Below, in pieces: positions 23,049 to 34,038 of a DNA stretch of 64,000 nt. A program made the translations under genes and the position numbers. Below the pieces are notes generated by a model. The model ran no database searches and was not told the origin of the DNA. It saw only the letters and a program-made list of their open reading frames with translations. Source of the stretch: Mytilus edulis (Eukaryota > Mollusca > Bivalvia > Mytilida > Mytilidae); assembly GCF_963676685.1 (NCBI RefSeq), contig NC_092353.1, positions 6,848,207 through 6,912,206 on the forward strand, given 5' to 3'. Position 1 is the stretch's first letter. Every line of letters starts with the position of its first letter.

Positions 23049-24588
23049 ATGGTGGTTTATCATTGTTGTGTTCCAAACTGCACTGCATCAACTAGAAAGT
23101 TTAACAAACTGCATAAGTATCCTTGGATGCAAGGTGTGACATTTATTTCTCTGCCGAATAAGATAAGGAATGCAAAGGAAAGGCGAGACTGGTTGTGATT
23201 GATTAGGCGGCCGAATGATTGGACTCCAACGAAATACACACGTATTTGGGATCTCCTGTAGTTGGTGATCGCAATACTGGTATACCAGTATTGTCCACAA
23301 TAATTAATCTTTTGTTAAAGGTGTCACATATATGCATAATGAAATTAACATATGACATGACAATTTTATTAGGAATGATTGTGTTAAACTGATGATGCCA
23401 TAGATGGTACACTGTGATTGTCATCAAATAAAGTTTTAAATCTTCTGATGTTTTTTTCTTAACTTTTCTGTCTCAGCATTTTAACAAACTCTGTACTTTC
23501 TTCTATGTTTTCTTTCAGCTCTCTCTTTCCAAGATTCATGTAGTATATTTTAGTGAATTTTATATTGACATTAATGCTGTTATAGCTTCTGTATCATCAG
23601 CATTGGTATTTCTTCTTCAGATGTAATTTCTGCAACCCCTCCCCCTTCCTATATTGGTATTTAGGTATTCAGTCTCTGTGGACTTTCTCTAACGCTTACT
23701 AGATTACAAGCTATTTCAGATAGCATTTGTATAGCTCTCTAACTGTCAGAATGCTGGTCTAGTATTTGTACCAGTAGATATACATGTATCTGCTACTAAT
23801 TGTATTGTCCATGGTTCTGAATCAACTGCTTCAACCCTTAACATTTATGTAGACAAACTAGTTAATTTGATTATAACAAGGTTCCCCTATAAAGCAACTT
23901 TTTATAATTAATGAATTATATTGATATCTTTTGTTGTGAAAGATTAATAAGAAAATAAAGACAAACAAATACATATGATCTTAGTACACAAAAAATGTAT
24001 ACATGTATTAAAATATCTGTCAAAATATGTGATGGCATACATGTAAATGCTGAATTTACAGTGTTAGAGTCTAATAATTTGCTTGAATTTATTAAATTAT
24101 TGCTCAGATAATAATAAGCTTTTATTTTATTTTATCTATATTAAATTAAATAAAATATAGAAATATGATAAAATTATTTGCAATTGTTTAAATAATAATG
24201 ATGATATGAGTTAATTTCAATAATCCTTTGTTTATTTGTGCAAGTATAGTAATGACTTTTAACTGGTTGTTAATTGATTTCACAATTATCCTCTATAATC
24301 TTTTTGAGTTCCATTTAATCTCCCTTTGATCTTCAATATAGTCTAGTCAACAATACAACTACAATACTGGTATATCAGTAATGTACCAGTATTGCTGTTT
24401 TTTTTATAAAAGTAACAATACTGGTACAAAATTTGTTACCAGTATTGTGGACAATACTGGTATACCAGTATTGCGATCACCAACTACAGGAGATCCCGTA
24501 TTTGTTCACTGCACTTTGATGAAAACAACAACAACACTCTACCAACATTGTTTCCTTACAACAATTTCAAGAAGCCGTTGAGTGAAAG
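23049..24588 (+). pseudogene. THAP-domain exon, split by a transposon insertion
   Basis: The frame from ATG 23049 reads VYHCCVPNCTASTRKF, then KYPWMQGVTFISLPNK and RNAKERRDWL. It then has a TGA in place of a codon and continues IRRPNDWTPTKYTRI. This is the start of a THAP (C2CH) zinc finger. The frame breaks at 23249 and resumes after the inserted element at 24497 with CSLHFDENNN, supplying the missing C-x2-H zinc ligands. It ends at an AAAG|GTAATT donor at 24588. THAP proteins are DNA-binding factors or transposase-derived (family knowledge). The internal TGA plus the insertion make this exon dead. Downstream exons were not found. Confidence 0.75.
23249..24496. mobile_element. 1248-bp TIR element with 8-bp target duplication, inserted in a THAP exon
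   Basis: The ends 23249-23296 and 24449-24496 are perfect inverted repeats of 48 bp that begin GGATCTCCTGTAGTTGGTGA. They are flanked by identical octamers CGTATTTG (23241-23248 and 24497-24504). The 8-bp duplication fits hAT-like (or P-like) transposition. Each TIR contains the inner palindrome CAATACTGGTATACCAGTAT, and further ACTGGTA/TACCAGT copies crowd the right end (24362-24448). The interior has no long ORF. It is a non-autonomous, probably young, element. Confidence 0.9.
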
Positions 24589-25611
24589 GTAATTAACAGA
24601 TTCCACGGTACTTGTGTCCTTTCCAACCCTCCCCCCCCCCCCCCCCACCCACCAAAAAAAAAGCAAAGTTTCGATCTTACTTGTACAGGTTTATGATGAG
24701 TAGGATGATGAACCAAAGGAACAGGTTTCTATCAATGGGAAGGTCGACTCTCTATTATAATCGAAGCATGGAAAGTCGAACTTCCCATTAATAAACAAGT
24801 GCCTGTGCTTACAACAGTTGAACAGGAAAGAAAGGGGATGGTGCAAAAACATTCTTAAAAAAATATACTACAATGTTGAGTAACCACAAAAAATGTTTTT
24901 TTCAAAGATTGCTTACTAACAATGGTGCAAGGTTTGTAGATTTTCTTTAGTTTCAATACTATACATGTAGTTAAGACTTGAGATGGTGTATGGTTTGATG
25001 TCATATAAATAAACCTGCCCAGCACCTCTTGATACAATGTATCTTTCTTGATTTCCTTCTGTATGGTCTGGGGAATAGGGGATGGGTGTGTAACAAAGCA
25101 TATTTACTAGGAGAAGTGCTGCCCAAATTGTTTGCAAATCTGGACTTTGCCATTTTCAGCATTATTTTTTGGTGGGCGGGGGCTTTTTCAGAATCATACT
25201 TTAATTTTGCATAAAAAATCCTATTTTTTAATATCCGTTGTTTATTATTATTATGCAAAAACTCTAAGATCTGTCAGAATGCAAAAAATGGCATTTAATT
25301 TTGTAAAATAATCTATTACCTTTTAAGATGAAGAATTGGCAAACAGCTACACGTTTAAAGCTTGGATTTAAGAGGAGTAGGATGTAGTTTTTCCCCCATA
25401 TACTTTAATACAATGTATGACTAAGTCATTATTTATTAAAGCTGCATTATATGAGAGATCTTGGTATTGTTACTGATTATGTATATTTATATAAGTTTTT
25501 AGAAAATTTAATCTCAGTGCCCATTCCCTAGCAATTGAAAGGGGGGCGTTATACCAACATTGAAAGAAATCAAAACATTTACTTATCCTGTAAAACAGTA
25601 ATAAACAAGAA
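24589..25611. other. Unassigned stretch with a C17-type tract
   Basis: A long poly(C) run lies at about 24631-24646 followed by A-rich sequence. Overlapping short ORFs on both strands at 24855-25258 have no protein character. The segment 25440-25611 ('AGAGATCTTGGTATTGTTAC', 'CAGTGCCCATTCCCTAGCAA') looks repeat-derived but was not classified. Confidence 0.4.
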
Positions 25612-25808
25612 ATTGAGGATGAATACCAGTTCTTCTCAATCTATCCTTTCTATACATCTTTGATGGATACTTATATACAAAACATTATACCTAATCTTTA
25701 TTTAAATTTTATTAAATTTCATTCAGCTATAACACTGAGGCATATGACCACAATTTTAATTAGCAGTTTGTCAGTCATTATAAAAATGTAGAGAGATGTA
25801 TGTTATAT
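25612..25808 (+). repeat. 197-bp direct repeat, left copy flanking a LINE
   Basis: It is identical to 27448-27644 except for one base (AATTAGC against AAATAGC). It ends exactly where the LINE tail begins. Its plus-strand translation (IEDEYQFFSIYPFYTSLMDT) resembles the C-terminal Cys-His region of the LINE it flanks. Confidence 0.9.
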
Positions 25809-27447
25809 ATATATATATATAATATATAATAATAATACTTTATTCAGAAGCAATACAGCTTATAGAATATACAATTTTACAATATTTTGTATCAGTGAAA
25901 TATAAATACAATAATTATACACAATACATGTATGGCGGAGAATGAAAAATAAATTCATATGATAAATAATTAATTAAATACAACTACATATTACGAATTT
26001 TTTCAATATTAAACAAAAATTTACCTAAATTATTAAGTTCTTTCAAATTGTGAACTGATAACAACTGTATAAGTTTAAAAGTGGATGGATATTGCCAATA
26101 ATATTTCTTAATGTATAGTTTTCTTACATCACTATATCTATTACATTCTAGAACAACATGGTATTCATCTTCTACAATATTGTTATTGCACATAGTACAT
26201 AATCTATTTTCTCTATCTACATTGTAATATCTGCCTGTTTCTATATTGAGGCTATGGGCGGATATACGATATTTACATATAAAAGGTTTATATATTTGAT
26301 TAACAGGTCTATCTAAATAAAATTGCAGTATATCTGTGTCATATATATATCTATAAAGTATACATTTTGATGAATTATTAAAAAAAGCATTAGCATCAGC
26401 AATAAAGGTATCTTTCATTCTTTGTTTTAACTCGTGTATGAATATATCAACATTATTTACGCTTTGTTTTAGCCATACATCATGAAAACCATATCTACAT
26501 AAAATATCTTTGACTGAACATGCCCAATTCGATTTGTCATTGGGTTTTTTAAATGAACTCTCCAACATATCTTCATAACATGCTTTAAGGATACAGTTAT
26601 CTGTATTTAATAATTTAAACCAAAACTGAATCAGTCTTCTTTGTCTTTCATAATACATTGGATAACGTCCCAATTCACAGTAAACCATGTTATTTACAGC
26701 AGTTTTTCTAACCTTTAGAATTCGTTTTAAAAAATATAAATGTACTTTCTCTATATCATCAGCTTTATGATTACCCCACACTTCACAGCTATAATTAAGT
26801 ATACTAGATACATAAGTATCAAATAAGGACAGTAACGTTTCACAGTTATAATATTCATCTACAATTTTACTACATAAAGCAAAAACAGCTTTTCTTCCTT
26901 GATTGGCTAACATTTTTTGTGTATGTAAAAAACTGCCATTATAATTAAAAAGAATACCCAAATATACAAAACTATCACATATATCTATTTGGTTGTTATT
27001 CAAAAACCATTTTTCTTGACTTTTTACACTACCTCTATTTCTAAACACGACCACTTTAGTTTTAGACATATTAATATATAAACCATATTCCTCTGCAGAA
27101 GAGTTTACAGTATTTATCATATTTTGCAGATCATCTATGTTCTCACTAAATAAAACAGTGTCGTCTGCATACATAAGTAAAAATAAATTTAAGGATTTCA
27201 ATTCATATGACTGACAGCCATTACTGATTAGCTCTACTTCCATATCATTGACATACAACGAGTATAATAAAGGGGATAAAGATTCCCCTTGCATCAAGCC
27301 AGTATTACAATTAAAAAAATCTGAAATTTTTCCATTACACTTTATACTAGTTTTCAATTTAGAATACATAGATTTAATTACAGTAAGAAGTTTACCAGTA
27401 ACGCCACATCTAACTAATCTCAACCACAATTTTACATGAAAAACACT
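25809..27447 (-). mobile_element. 5'-truncated LINE between 197-bp direct repeats
   Basis: The element lies on the minus strand. Its 3' end (left edge) is an AATAAA-like signal followed by TATTATTAT and (AT)n microsatellite in place of poly(A). Its 5' end (right edge) breaks into the reverse transcriptase domain with no start codon. The 197-bp flanking duplication is unusually long for target-primed reverse transcription. Confidence 0.8.
25984..27447 (-). CDS. LINE reverse transcriptase C-terminal half, partial
   Basis: An open frame of about 487 codons runs from the element's 5' break to a stop at 25984. There is no ATG; the frame is open to the junction, so the ORF is 5'-truncated. It contains the RT motifs GLMQGESLSPLLYSLYVND and LMYADDTVLF (catalytic Asp pair about residue 88), then a thumb and connection region. 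The C-terminal zinc-binding motif CTMCNNNIVEDEYHVVLEC lies near residue 410. The N-terminal endonuclease and the first RT motifs are missing. It is a non-LTR retrotransposon of a CR1/RTE-like style; the clade is not settled. No stops interrupt the remaining frame, so insertion was recent. Confidence 0.85.
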   Translation of the reverse strand, partial: SVFHVKLWLRLVRCGVTGKLLTVIKSMYSKLKTSIKCNGKISDFFNCNTGLMQGESLSPLLYSLYVNDMEVELISNGCQSYELKSLNLFLLMYADDTVLFSENIDDLQNMINTVNSSAEEYGLYINMSKTKVVVFRNRGSVKSQEKWFLNNNQIDICDSFVYLGILFNYNGSFLHTQKMLANQGRKAVFALCSKIVDEYYNCETLLSLFDTYVSSILNYSCEVWGNHKADDIEKVHLYFLKRILKVRKTAVNNMVYCELGRYPMYYERQRRLIQFWFKLLNTDNCILKACYEDMLESSFKKPNDKSNWACSVKDILCRYGFHDVWLKQSVNNVDIFIHELKQRMKDTFIADANAFFNNSSKCILYRYIYDTDILQFYLDRPVNQIYKPFICKYRISAHSLNIETGRYYNVDRENRLCTMCNNNIVEDEYHVVLECNRYSDVRKLYIKKYYWQYPSTFKLIQLLSVHNLKELNNLGKFLFNIEKIRNM

Positions 27448-27644
27448 ATTGAGGATGAATACCAGTTCTTCTCAATCTATCCTTTCTATACATCTTTGAT
27501 GGATACTTATATACAAAACATTATACCTAATCTTTATTTAAATTTTATTAAATTTCATTCAGCTATAACACTGAGGCATATGACCACAATTTTAAATAGC
27601 AGTTTGTCAGTCATTATAAAAATGTAGAGAGATGTATGTTATAT
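27448..27644 (+). repeat. 197-bp direct repeat, right copy flanking a LINE
   Basis: Partner of 25612-25808. It begins at the LINE's 5' break and continues into unique sequence TCATGAGCCTCGCATACG. The two copies differ by one base. Confidence 0.9.
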
Positions 27645-28398
27645 TCATGAGCCTCGCATACGATTTTTAGATTTTATTCCTAATACGCGATTGGATGGTA
27701 TTTACATGTTGAATAATAAACTCCTCCCTTACTTCAATAACAATAACGTGGTCGAAGAGCACGTGTATCGTGCTGTTTTATTTTAAAGAGGATACAACTT
27801 GTAGTTTTATCTTTTATTCAGATGCATTTTATTAGGAATGATTTGTGTTAAAAGCAAGATGAACAAAATATTTTCATTGAATGTGTAAACCTCCTGTATT
27901 TAGATATAAAAGAAGCTTAAATAAGGATTCATATATAAGTATTTCCATATAAATCCTTGGTTAAAAAATAATATATATTGTTTTTTTGGTATAAAAGAAG
28001 CATTATAAATCTCGAACCCATTCTCCACCTCATCAAAAGATGAATTATTGAACGATCTATTTTAAAAAGCAAGTTTTAATTTCAGCCTATTGGTGGCACC
28101 ACTCTCGTTTTGTTTTTAATGCGGAAAAAATATATGGGCTGAATATATAGGGAATAACCACATCAGACTGCATCGGCCCCTCTAAGACAGTAAGTGGAAA
28201 ATTTTCTAGATACGCCACTTCACGTATATTGACATACACGCTTTCTGTATTATATCAACAAAATCGGGGTTTTGATGGGGTCACGGTTTGGGGGGGGGGG
28301 GGGGGGTTACACAAATCACTGATTTGTCAGTATCAATACATTGCGAATATTGACTGTGTTTATCTTGACAACAACTGATAGTGCTTTTACTCTCCCTT
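27645..28398. other. Unassigned stretch with a short coding-like segment and a poly(G) run
   Basis: A plus frame across about 27633-27784 reads YIHEPRIRFLDFIPNTRLDG, then MLNNKLLPYF and VVEEHVYRAVLF to a stop. It looks protein-like, but I do not recognise it. A G17-type tract is near 28291-28307. No other structure was seen. Confidence 0.35.
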
Positions 28399-28665
28399 CC
28401 ATTTCGGAAAGATGATTGATTTGTTGTTAGGAAAATAGTTCATGCATGCATTTTACAGAGGATGCAAGCTGTATACATGCCGATTGGTCATTATTGGTAT
28501 CAAAAATAATGTTTTACCTTTGATTTTTTTATTTTCTTTCTTTCAAATTTCAAGATATGTTTACTTTGACTGTGACGTTAAACCAAGGAGTTGTATATAT
28601 ACTATCCTTCTTGAAAATGCATGCACTATTTTCCTAACAACAAATCAATCATCTTTCCAAAATGG
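28399..28665. mobile_element. Palindromic MITE-like element
   Basis: 28399-28454 and 28614-28665 are inverted repeats of about 55 bp ('GATGATTGATTTGTTGTTAG', 'AGGAAAATAGT', 'CATGCATTTT') around a 160-bp centre. The match is near perfect. No coding sequence and no clear target duplication. Confidence 0.75.
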
Positions 28666-29529
28666 AAAGGGCCTTAGTAAATAGTTAAACCTCATAGATT
28701 TAATCATATTGACTTTATTTTGTTTTCAGTTTAACTATTATCCTGACACGGTAGAAATTGGACATAACTGCTATACCTCAAATTAAACATCATGGTGCTT
28801 TTTTGGTGTATATAATTAAGTAAAAATAATTCGGATGGGGAGGTGGGTTGCATTTGAAATTAATAAAATGAATATTTTTCACATTTACATATATTAACAT
28901 TAATAAAACACTTCGAATTCAATATTGTAAATCTTTCATTTTATACGGATTTTTTTCTAAATGCTAACATTGTCTCGCTGTTTTACACGGCTAATAGTTT
29001 CATGCGATGGTAAAGGCCCCTCTCTATATCTTTGGGAAGAAAGAGGGGGAATTATTATCGCACGAAAAAGATGCTATTGTTGGTCCCTGTTGATGGCCTC
29101 ACTGGTTTTGAGAAGAAAACAGCGCTATCCATTTGTTTGTATATGCGTGTAGTGATAAACCCCAAAAAAAGAGAGAAAAAGTAAAATATGACACTGATGA
29201 CCACGAAGGCAGAGTAGGGAATTCATAAACAAGGTCAAATAAATTAGTATAACCGCTGTGGAAACTAAACTTGAAATTGATAGAAAATAGCAAATGCAAG
29301 TTATTTGTAGTATATTGTAATTCATATGACATGGAAAATCGGGAAAATTTAAAAATCTTTAGGTGAAAATTTTACGGATATTGAAAAAAGGGCTTGAAAC
29401 TATTGCTCGGTCCACAAATATGAGATGACCTTGGTTAAAGTATTGTAGTCTACAATACGACATCAATAAACAATGAGCAATATTATTACCGTATAGTCTA
29501 AATCAGGCCTGAGATAAACAAATGAATAA
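28666..29529. other. Unassigned A+T-rich stretch
   Basis: Short ORFs on both strands lack protein character. The only structure seen is a small perfect palindrome, GTATTGTAGTCTACAATAC, near 29441-29459. Confidence 0.45.
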
Positions 29530-30715
29530 AATTTAAACCAGATGCTCCCAGGACGCAGCTTTATACGACCGCAGAGGTCGAACCCTGAACAGTTGCAGCA
29601 AGTGTGGACACAACATTTAAGCTTGATACAACTCTGAATTTGGATTGTGATTTAATAGTTGACACAACATAGGTTTCTGACACAGAATGAATGTGGTATA
29701 AGAACTTACTAAAAAACTTAAAATTTTTAAATTGGACAGTAAATTTTACCTATTATGGTCCAATATCCAAAATCTAAATAAATGGTTAGATTCAGCATAT
29801 CATAGAACCACAAGAATTCAATATGTTCAATTTTAGACCCTTAAGACCTCAATGTGGACCAATTTAATAACCGGGCCCAAATATTAAAAATCTAAATACA
29901 TGGTTAGATTCAGCATATTGAAGAACCCCATTTATTCAATTGTTGTTGAAATCAAACAAAGTTTAATTTTTGACCCTTTGGACCTTAATGTAGACCGATT
30001 TGAAAACGGGACAATACTGTGCAATTGAATACTTCTTGCTATTGCGCAAAACTGTGCAATTGAAAATTTCTTGCTATTGTGCAATATTGTGCAATTATAT
30101 TTCTTGCTATTGCGCAATACTGTGCAATGAAAATTTCTTGCTATTGCACAAACTGTGCTATTGAAGATTTCTTGCTATTGCGCAATACTGTACAATTGAA
30201 GATTTCTTGCTATTGCGCAATATTGTGCAATTGAAAATTTCTTGCTATTGCACAATACTGTGCAATTGAAGATTTCTAGCTATTGCGGAATACTGTGCAA
30301 TTGAAAATTTCTTGTTATTGCACAATACTTAATATAATAATTTTGGACCCCGATGTGGACCAACTTGAGTTGTTAATGTCTGTGTCATTTTGGTCTTTTG
30401 TGAATAGTTGTCTCATTGGCAATCATACCACATCTTCTTTTTTATATTGAAAACTGGGCCCATAATAAAAATCTAAGTACATGTTTAGATTCAGCATATT
30501 AAAGAACCCCAATAATTCATTTTTTGTAAAAGTCAAACTAAGTTTAATTTTGGACCCTTTGGACCTTAATGTAGACCAATTTGAAAACAAGACCAAAAAT
30601 TAAGAATCTGAATACACGGTTAGATTTGGCATATCAAAGAACCCCAATGATTCCTTTTTTGATGAAATCAAACAAAGTTTAATTTTGAACCCTTTTGGCC
30701 CCTATTTCGTTCGGA
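29530..30715 (+). repeat. Long-period tandem repeat block (about 130-bp units)
   Basis: Units sharing 'GTTAGATTCAGCATAT', 'CAAACAAAGTTTAATTTT' and 'GACCTTAATGTAGACC' recur near 29760, 29880, 30450 and 30600. The block starts with a non-tandem lead ('GACGCAGCTTTATACGACCG', 'CAGAGGTCGAACCCTGAAC'). A 35-bp satellite (30011-30329) and an R1 fragment (about 30370-30446) sit between units, so the array was interrupted. There is no coding sequence. Confidence 0.7.
30011..30329 (+). repeat. 35-bp tandem satellite, about nine units
   Basis: The unit is roughly TTGAAAATTTCTTGCTATTG followed by CGCAATACTGTGCAA. It is repeated about nine times with small substitutions, and one unit is shortened. Part of the unit is itself near-palindromic (TTGCGCAATACTGTGCAA). 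Confidence 0.9.
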
Positions 30716-31479
30716 CTAAAACTCCCAAAATCCAAACCTTCCTTTTTTGTCATAAACCTTGTGTTAAAATTTCATAGATTTCTATTAACTTATACTATTA
30801 TTGTGCAAAAAACAAGAAAAATGCTTATTTACATCTCAAATTGCAAAAATCACTCTTAGTCCTGTATCTTCTCTCTTCTACTGTTGATAGTAGAATTAGC
30901 TAGCAATAGTAGTGTAATGTAATCTTAAGGGCTAGAGTTATAGCTCTGAAGACCATTGTAAATATCAGTTGCATGTATACACTTCATGAATGGTTCTCTG
31001 CATCTTATTTCCCTACAAAGATATGACACAAGTTCAGACAACTGCTTTATTAATTGAAGACAAACATTATGTATTTAAAGAATTACTGCATGCGTTTACT
31101 CTTTTAATTGTTTGGTATTTGACAGTAAGGATCATTAGGTTTGATTAGACAGTTAAAAAACGTATCTTGATATGTTCCTTTGGTTATTCTTGTACTTGAG
31201 TTGCTGTCTCATTGGCATATACCCACATCTCTTCAAACAGTGTAAGCTCCATGTAATGATCTTAAAAAAGGTTCATACGAAAGCTTAAATCAAAAAGGTT
31301 ATTGCGTATAAATTAAGTGCTTTATTTCTTCCAATTAAAGAAATTATAAAAATGCATTGAACAGAGTTAAAACGTTACATTTTTCTTAAAAATATGGCTA
31401 AAAAAAAAAGTTAAGACTTAAATTATACTTAATATTTTTTTATGGAAACTTAAGACAAGACCATATACATTAGAGAGGG
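30716..31479. other. Unassigned stretch between tandem repeats
   Basis: No coding signal. A short R1-like piece ('TTGCTGTCTCATTGGCATAT') is near 31201-31230. The rest is A+T rich. Confidence 0.45.
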
Positions 31480-31705
31480 CCATCATGGGGTTTTTGATTA
31501 TGTGATTACTTGGCCGTTTTTTTAATGATTATTTGATTATTAAGCCAAATATTTCATGATTATTTGATTACCTAGGACTGTATTTTTAGTTTATGATTAT
31601 TTGATTACTAAAGATAAGCAAATATTAAATGATTATGTGATTATATTGGCAAAAAAATGGTGATTATGTGATACTAGGACCCCCCCCCCCCCATGAGGGG
31701 CCTCA
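31480..31705. repeat. Small element built of TGATTATTTGATTA repeats with C/G-rich edges
   Basis: Five or six TGATTAT(T/G)TGATTA units occur in about 180 bp. The block starts GGGCCATCATGGGG and ends in a C13 run followed by ATGAGGGGCC, so its edges are roughly inverted. It may be a MITE made largely of internal repeats. Confidence 0.6.
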
Positions 31706-31734
31706 TTAGACCGTATTGTTATGCGTTTACTTTT

Positions 31735-31925
31735 CTGCATTAGCTAGAGGTATAGGGGGAAGGTTGAGATCTCGCAAACATGTTTAACCCCGCTGCATTT
31801 TTGTGCCTGTCCCAAGTCAGGAGCCTCTGGCCTTTGTTAGTCTTGTATTATTTTAACTTTTAGTTTCTTGTGTACACTTTGGAGTTTAGTATGGCGTTAA
31901 TTATCACTGAACTAGTATATATTTG
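31735..31925 (-). repeat. Dispersed repeat fragments R1 and R4, reverse
   Basis: 'AACATGTTTAACCCCGCTGC' and 'CCCAAGTCAGGAGCCTCTGG' are R1 blocks. They run directly into 'TTTGGAGTTTAGTATGGCG', an R4-like edge. Confidence 0.6.
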
Positions 31926-31929
31926 TTTA

Positions 31930-32065
31930 GGGGCCAGCTGAAGGACGCCTCCGGGTGCGGGAATTTCTCGTTACATTGAAGACCTGTTGGTGACCTTCTG
32001 CTGTTGTCTGCTGTATGGTCGGGTTGTTGTTTCTTTGGAACATTCCCCATTTCCATTCTCAATTT
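31930..32065 (-). repeat. Dispersed repeat R5, reverse copy
   Basis: 'GGGGCCAGCTGAAGGACGCC', 'TGGTGACCTTCTGCTGTTGT' and 'CATTCCCCATTTCCATTCTC' form the reverse of the repeat seen in part at 22799-22862. A further shred lies at about 37340-37385. Confidence 0.7.
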
Positions 32066-32340
32066 TACATATACATTAGTTTCTTAAAGCCTTACAATTT
32101 CAGCTTTGGAAAGTCTCCTGTCCTCTGACAAATGAAATTATTCACCGTTAGTTGTCCATAGAACTGTGGTAAATTTTCGCAACTCCATCATGTTAAAAGG
32201 AAGTGCTAGAAAATACAATAATGGAATAATCATTAGTTAAAAACTATAAAATTTTATGAGATGATGAGTAGCAATTAATCATTATAAAAGGTAAATTTTA
32301 ATAAGTATACAATGAACAATGTCTGCAGATCTGTTTTAAT

Positions 32341-34038
32341 TTGCAGGGTTGCAAAATAATGAATAGCTATTTAGATAGTTTAGTGAATTGTAATTGGATA
32401 AAAAAAGAACCAGAGGAGCATGAATTGTATTTATATAGCCCTTCTATTAAACATTTATGGAATTGTAAACATCAATTAGTACTTAAGGATGGTATATTAT
32501 GCTATAAATGGTTAGATCCAGTTCATTCAAGACTGTTACTAGTTGTTCCGAGATCTTTAAGACACAAACTTTTAGAGAATTGTCATGATACTAAACTATA
32601 AGGGCATTTTGGACAGGCAAACACTATTGAAAGATTAAAACATAATTACATTTGGTATGGTTTAAAGGAAGATGCGAGAAATTATGGGAAGTCTTGTCGT
32701 ACTTGTAATGTCAACAAAAAAGCCAACGTCAAACCAAAGGGGCCTTTAGGTCAATTTCATGCAGGAATTCCTATGGTAAAATTACACATGGACATTCTAG
32801 GACCACTACATGAGAGTTCTTCTGCTAACAAATATGTATTAGTGTTAGTAGATCAATTTACAAAATGGATGGAAATGTTCCCGTTACCGATTCAAAACAC
32901 AATTACTGTAGCTAAAACATTACTAGACGGCTTCATTTCAAGATTGGGATGCCCAGTTCAAATTCACACTGGTCAAGGGAAAAATTTTGATGGTCATTTG
33001 TTTCATGATATTTGCAGACTGTTACAAATCGTCAAGACTAGGACCACTCCATATAGACCGTGATCTAACGGACAAGTTGAGCGATTTAATTGAACCATTT
33101 TACAAGCCATCAGATGTTACTTGAAGGGAAAACAGAACGATTGGGACCTTCATTTGCAAACCATTGCTAGTGCTATACGATCAACTGTAAATAGACAGAC
33201 ATGTTTTACACCTAACATGATGATGTTAGGTCGGGAAGTACTGCATCCAATCAATTTACTGACAGGAACTTGTTCTGTCAATTTTTAGGCCAGGGAAACA
33301 GTTCATCGTGTAAATGTAATTGACCTGAAAAACACTCTTCAGGAAGCTCATAAGTTAGCGCGCGAAAATTTACAGGCAGCTCAGCTTCGTCAGAAAAGAA
33401 CTTACGATATAAAATTATATCATAAAACTTACGAAGTAGGAGACATTGTTTTCAAGTTGGATTCAACATCAAAAGTAGGTCAGAGCAAGAAACTCAGGGC
33501 TCCCTGGCAGGGACCCTATGTAGTAATCAGAATTTTGTCCCCTGTGTTGTATGAAATTACAGGTAGGAAGAAAGAGATGATAATACATCATGATAGGATA
33601 AAACAATGTGACGACGAAATTGTCCCATTGTGGATAAAGAGACTTCCAAACCGTCTGTTTGGTCAGTGTGTTCCAGAGGGGAATGTGGATTCAAGAAAAG
33701 AAGAAAACGAGTTGCCTGATGGTTGGTCATATGTTTTATTTTCACTTCCATATTCAAACTGTAACAGCAGTGCTGTCCAATTGAATAGGAATGATGAAAT
33801 TTGTGGCAATAGTGACAGCAGTGCTGTTCTCTTGTCTCCTGATAAGAATACTTTAAAAGTACCTGGATTGGATTTAGACAGTGAAAATGATATTAATCAT
33901 GGTAGTTGTGCTGATCCATTGGATTTGACTAACATGAGTAGTGGCAATAGTGACAGCAGTGCTGTTCTCTCGTCTCCTGATAAGAATACTTTAAAAGTAC
34001 CTGATAAAACTGAAACATCAGGTACAAATGTAGAGTAA
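32341..34038 (+). pseudogene. Ty3/Gypsy integrase and C-terminal extension, decayed
   Basis: A single plus-strand frame runs from 32341 to 34038 with four in-frame stops, at 32599, 33061, 33091 and 33286. In order it shows an H2C2 zinc-binding domain (ends KSCRTCNVNKK), then the integrase core with KLHMDILGPLHE. The second catalytic position reads HTGQGKNF, with Gly (codon 32971-32973) in place of the usual Asp. The region NGQVERFN holds the glutamate. A chromodomain-like tail (WQGPYVVIRILSP) follows. The C-terminal extension holds two copies of an NSDSSAVL-SPDKNTLKVP repeat (about 33805-33863 and 33943-34000). No gag, protease or RT lies upstream, so the copy is 5'-deleted. The defects make it inactive. 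Confidence 0.85.

Noticed and set aside
30011..30329. CRISPR-like array
   Set aside because: Units are contiguous with no unique spacers and the genome is clearly eukaryotic; it is a simple satellite.
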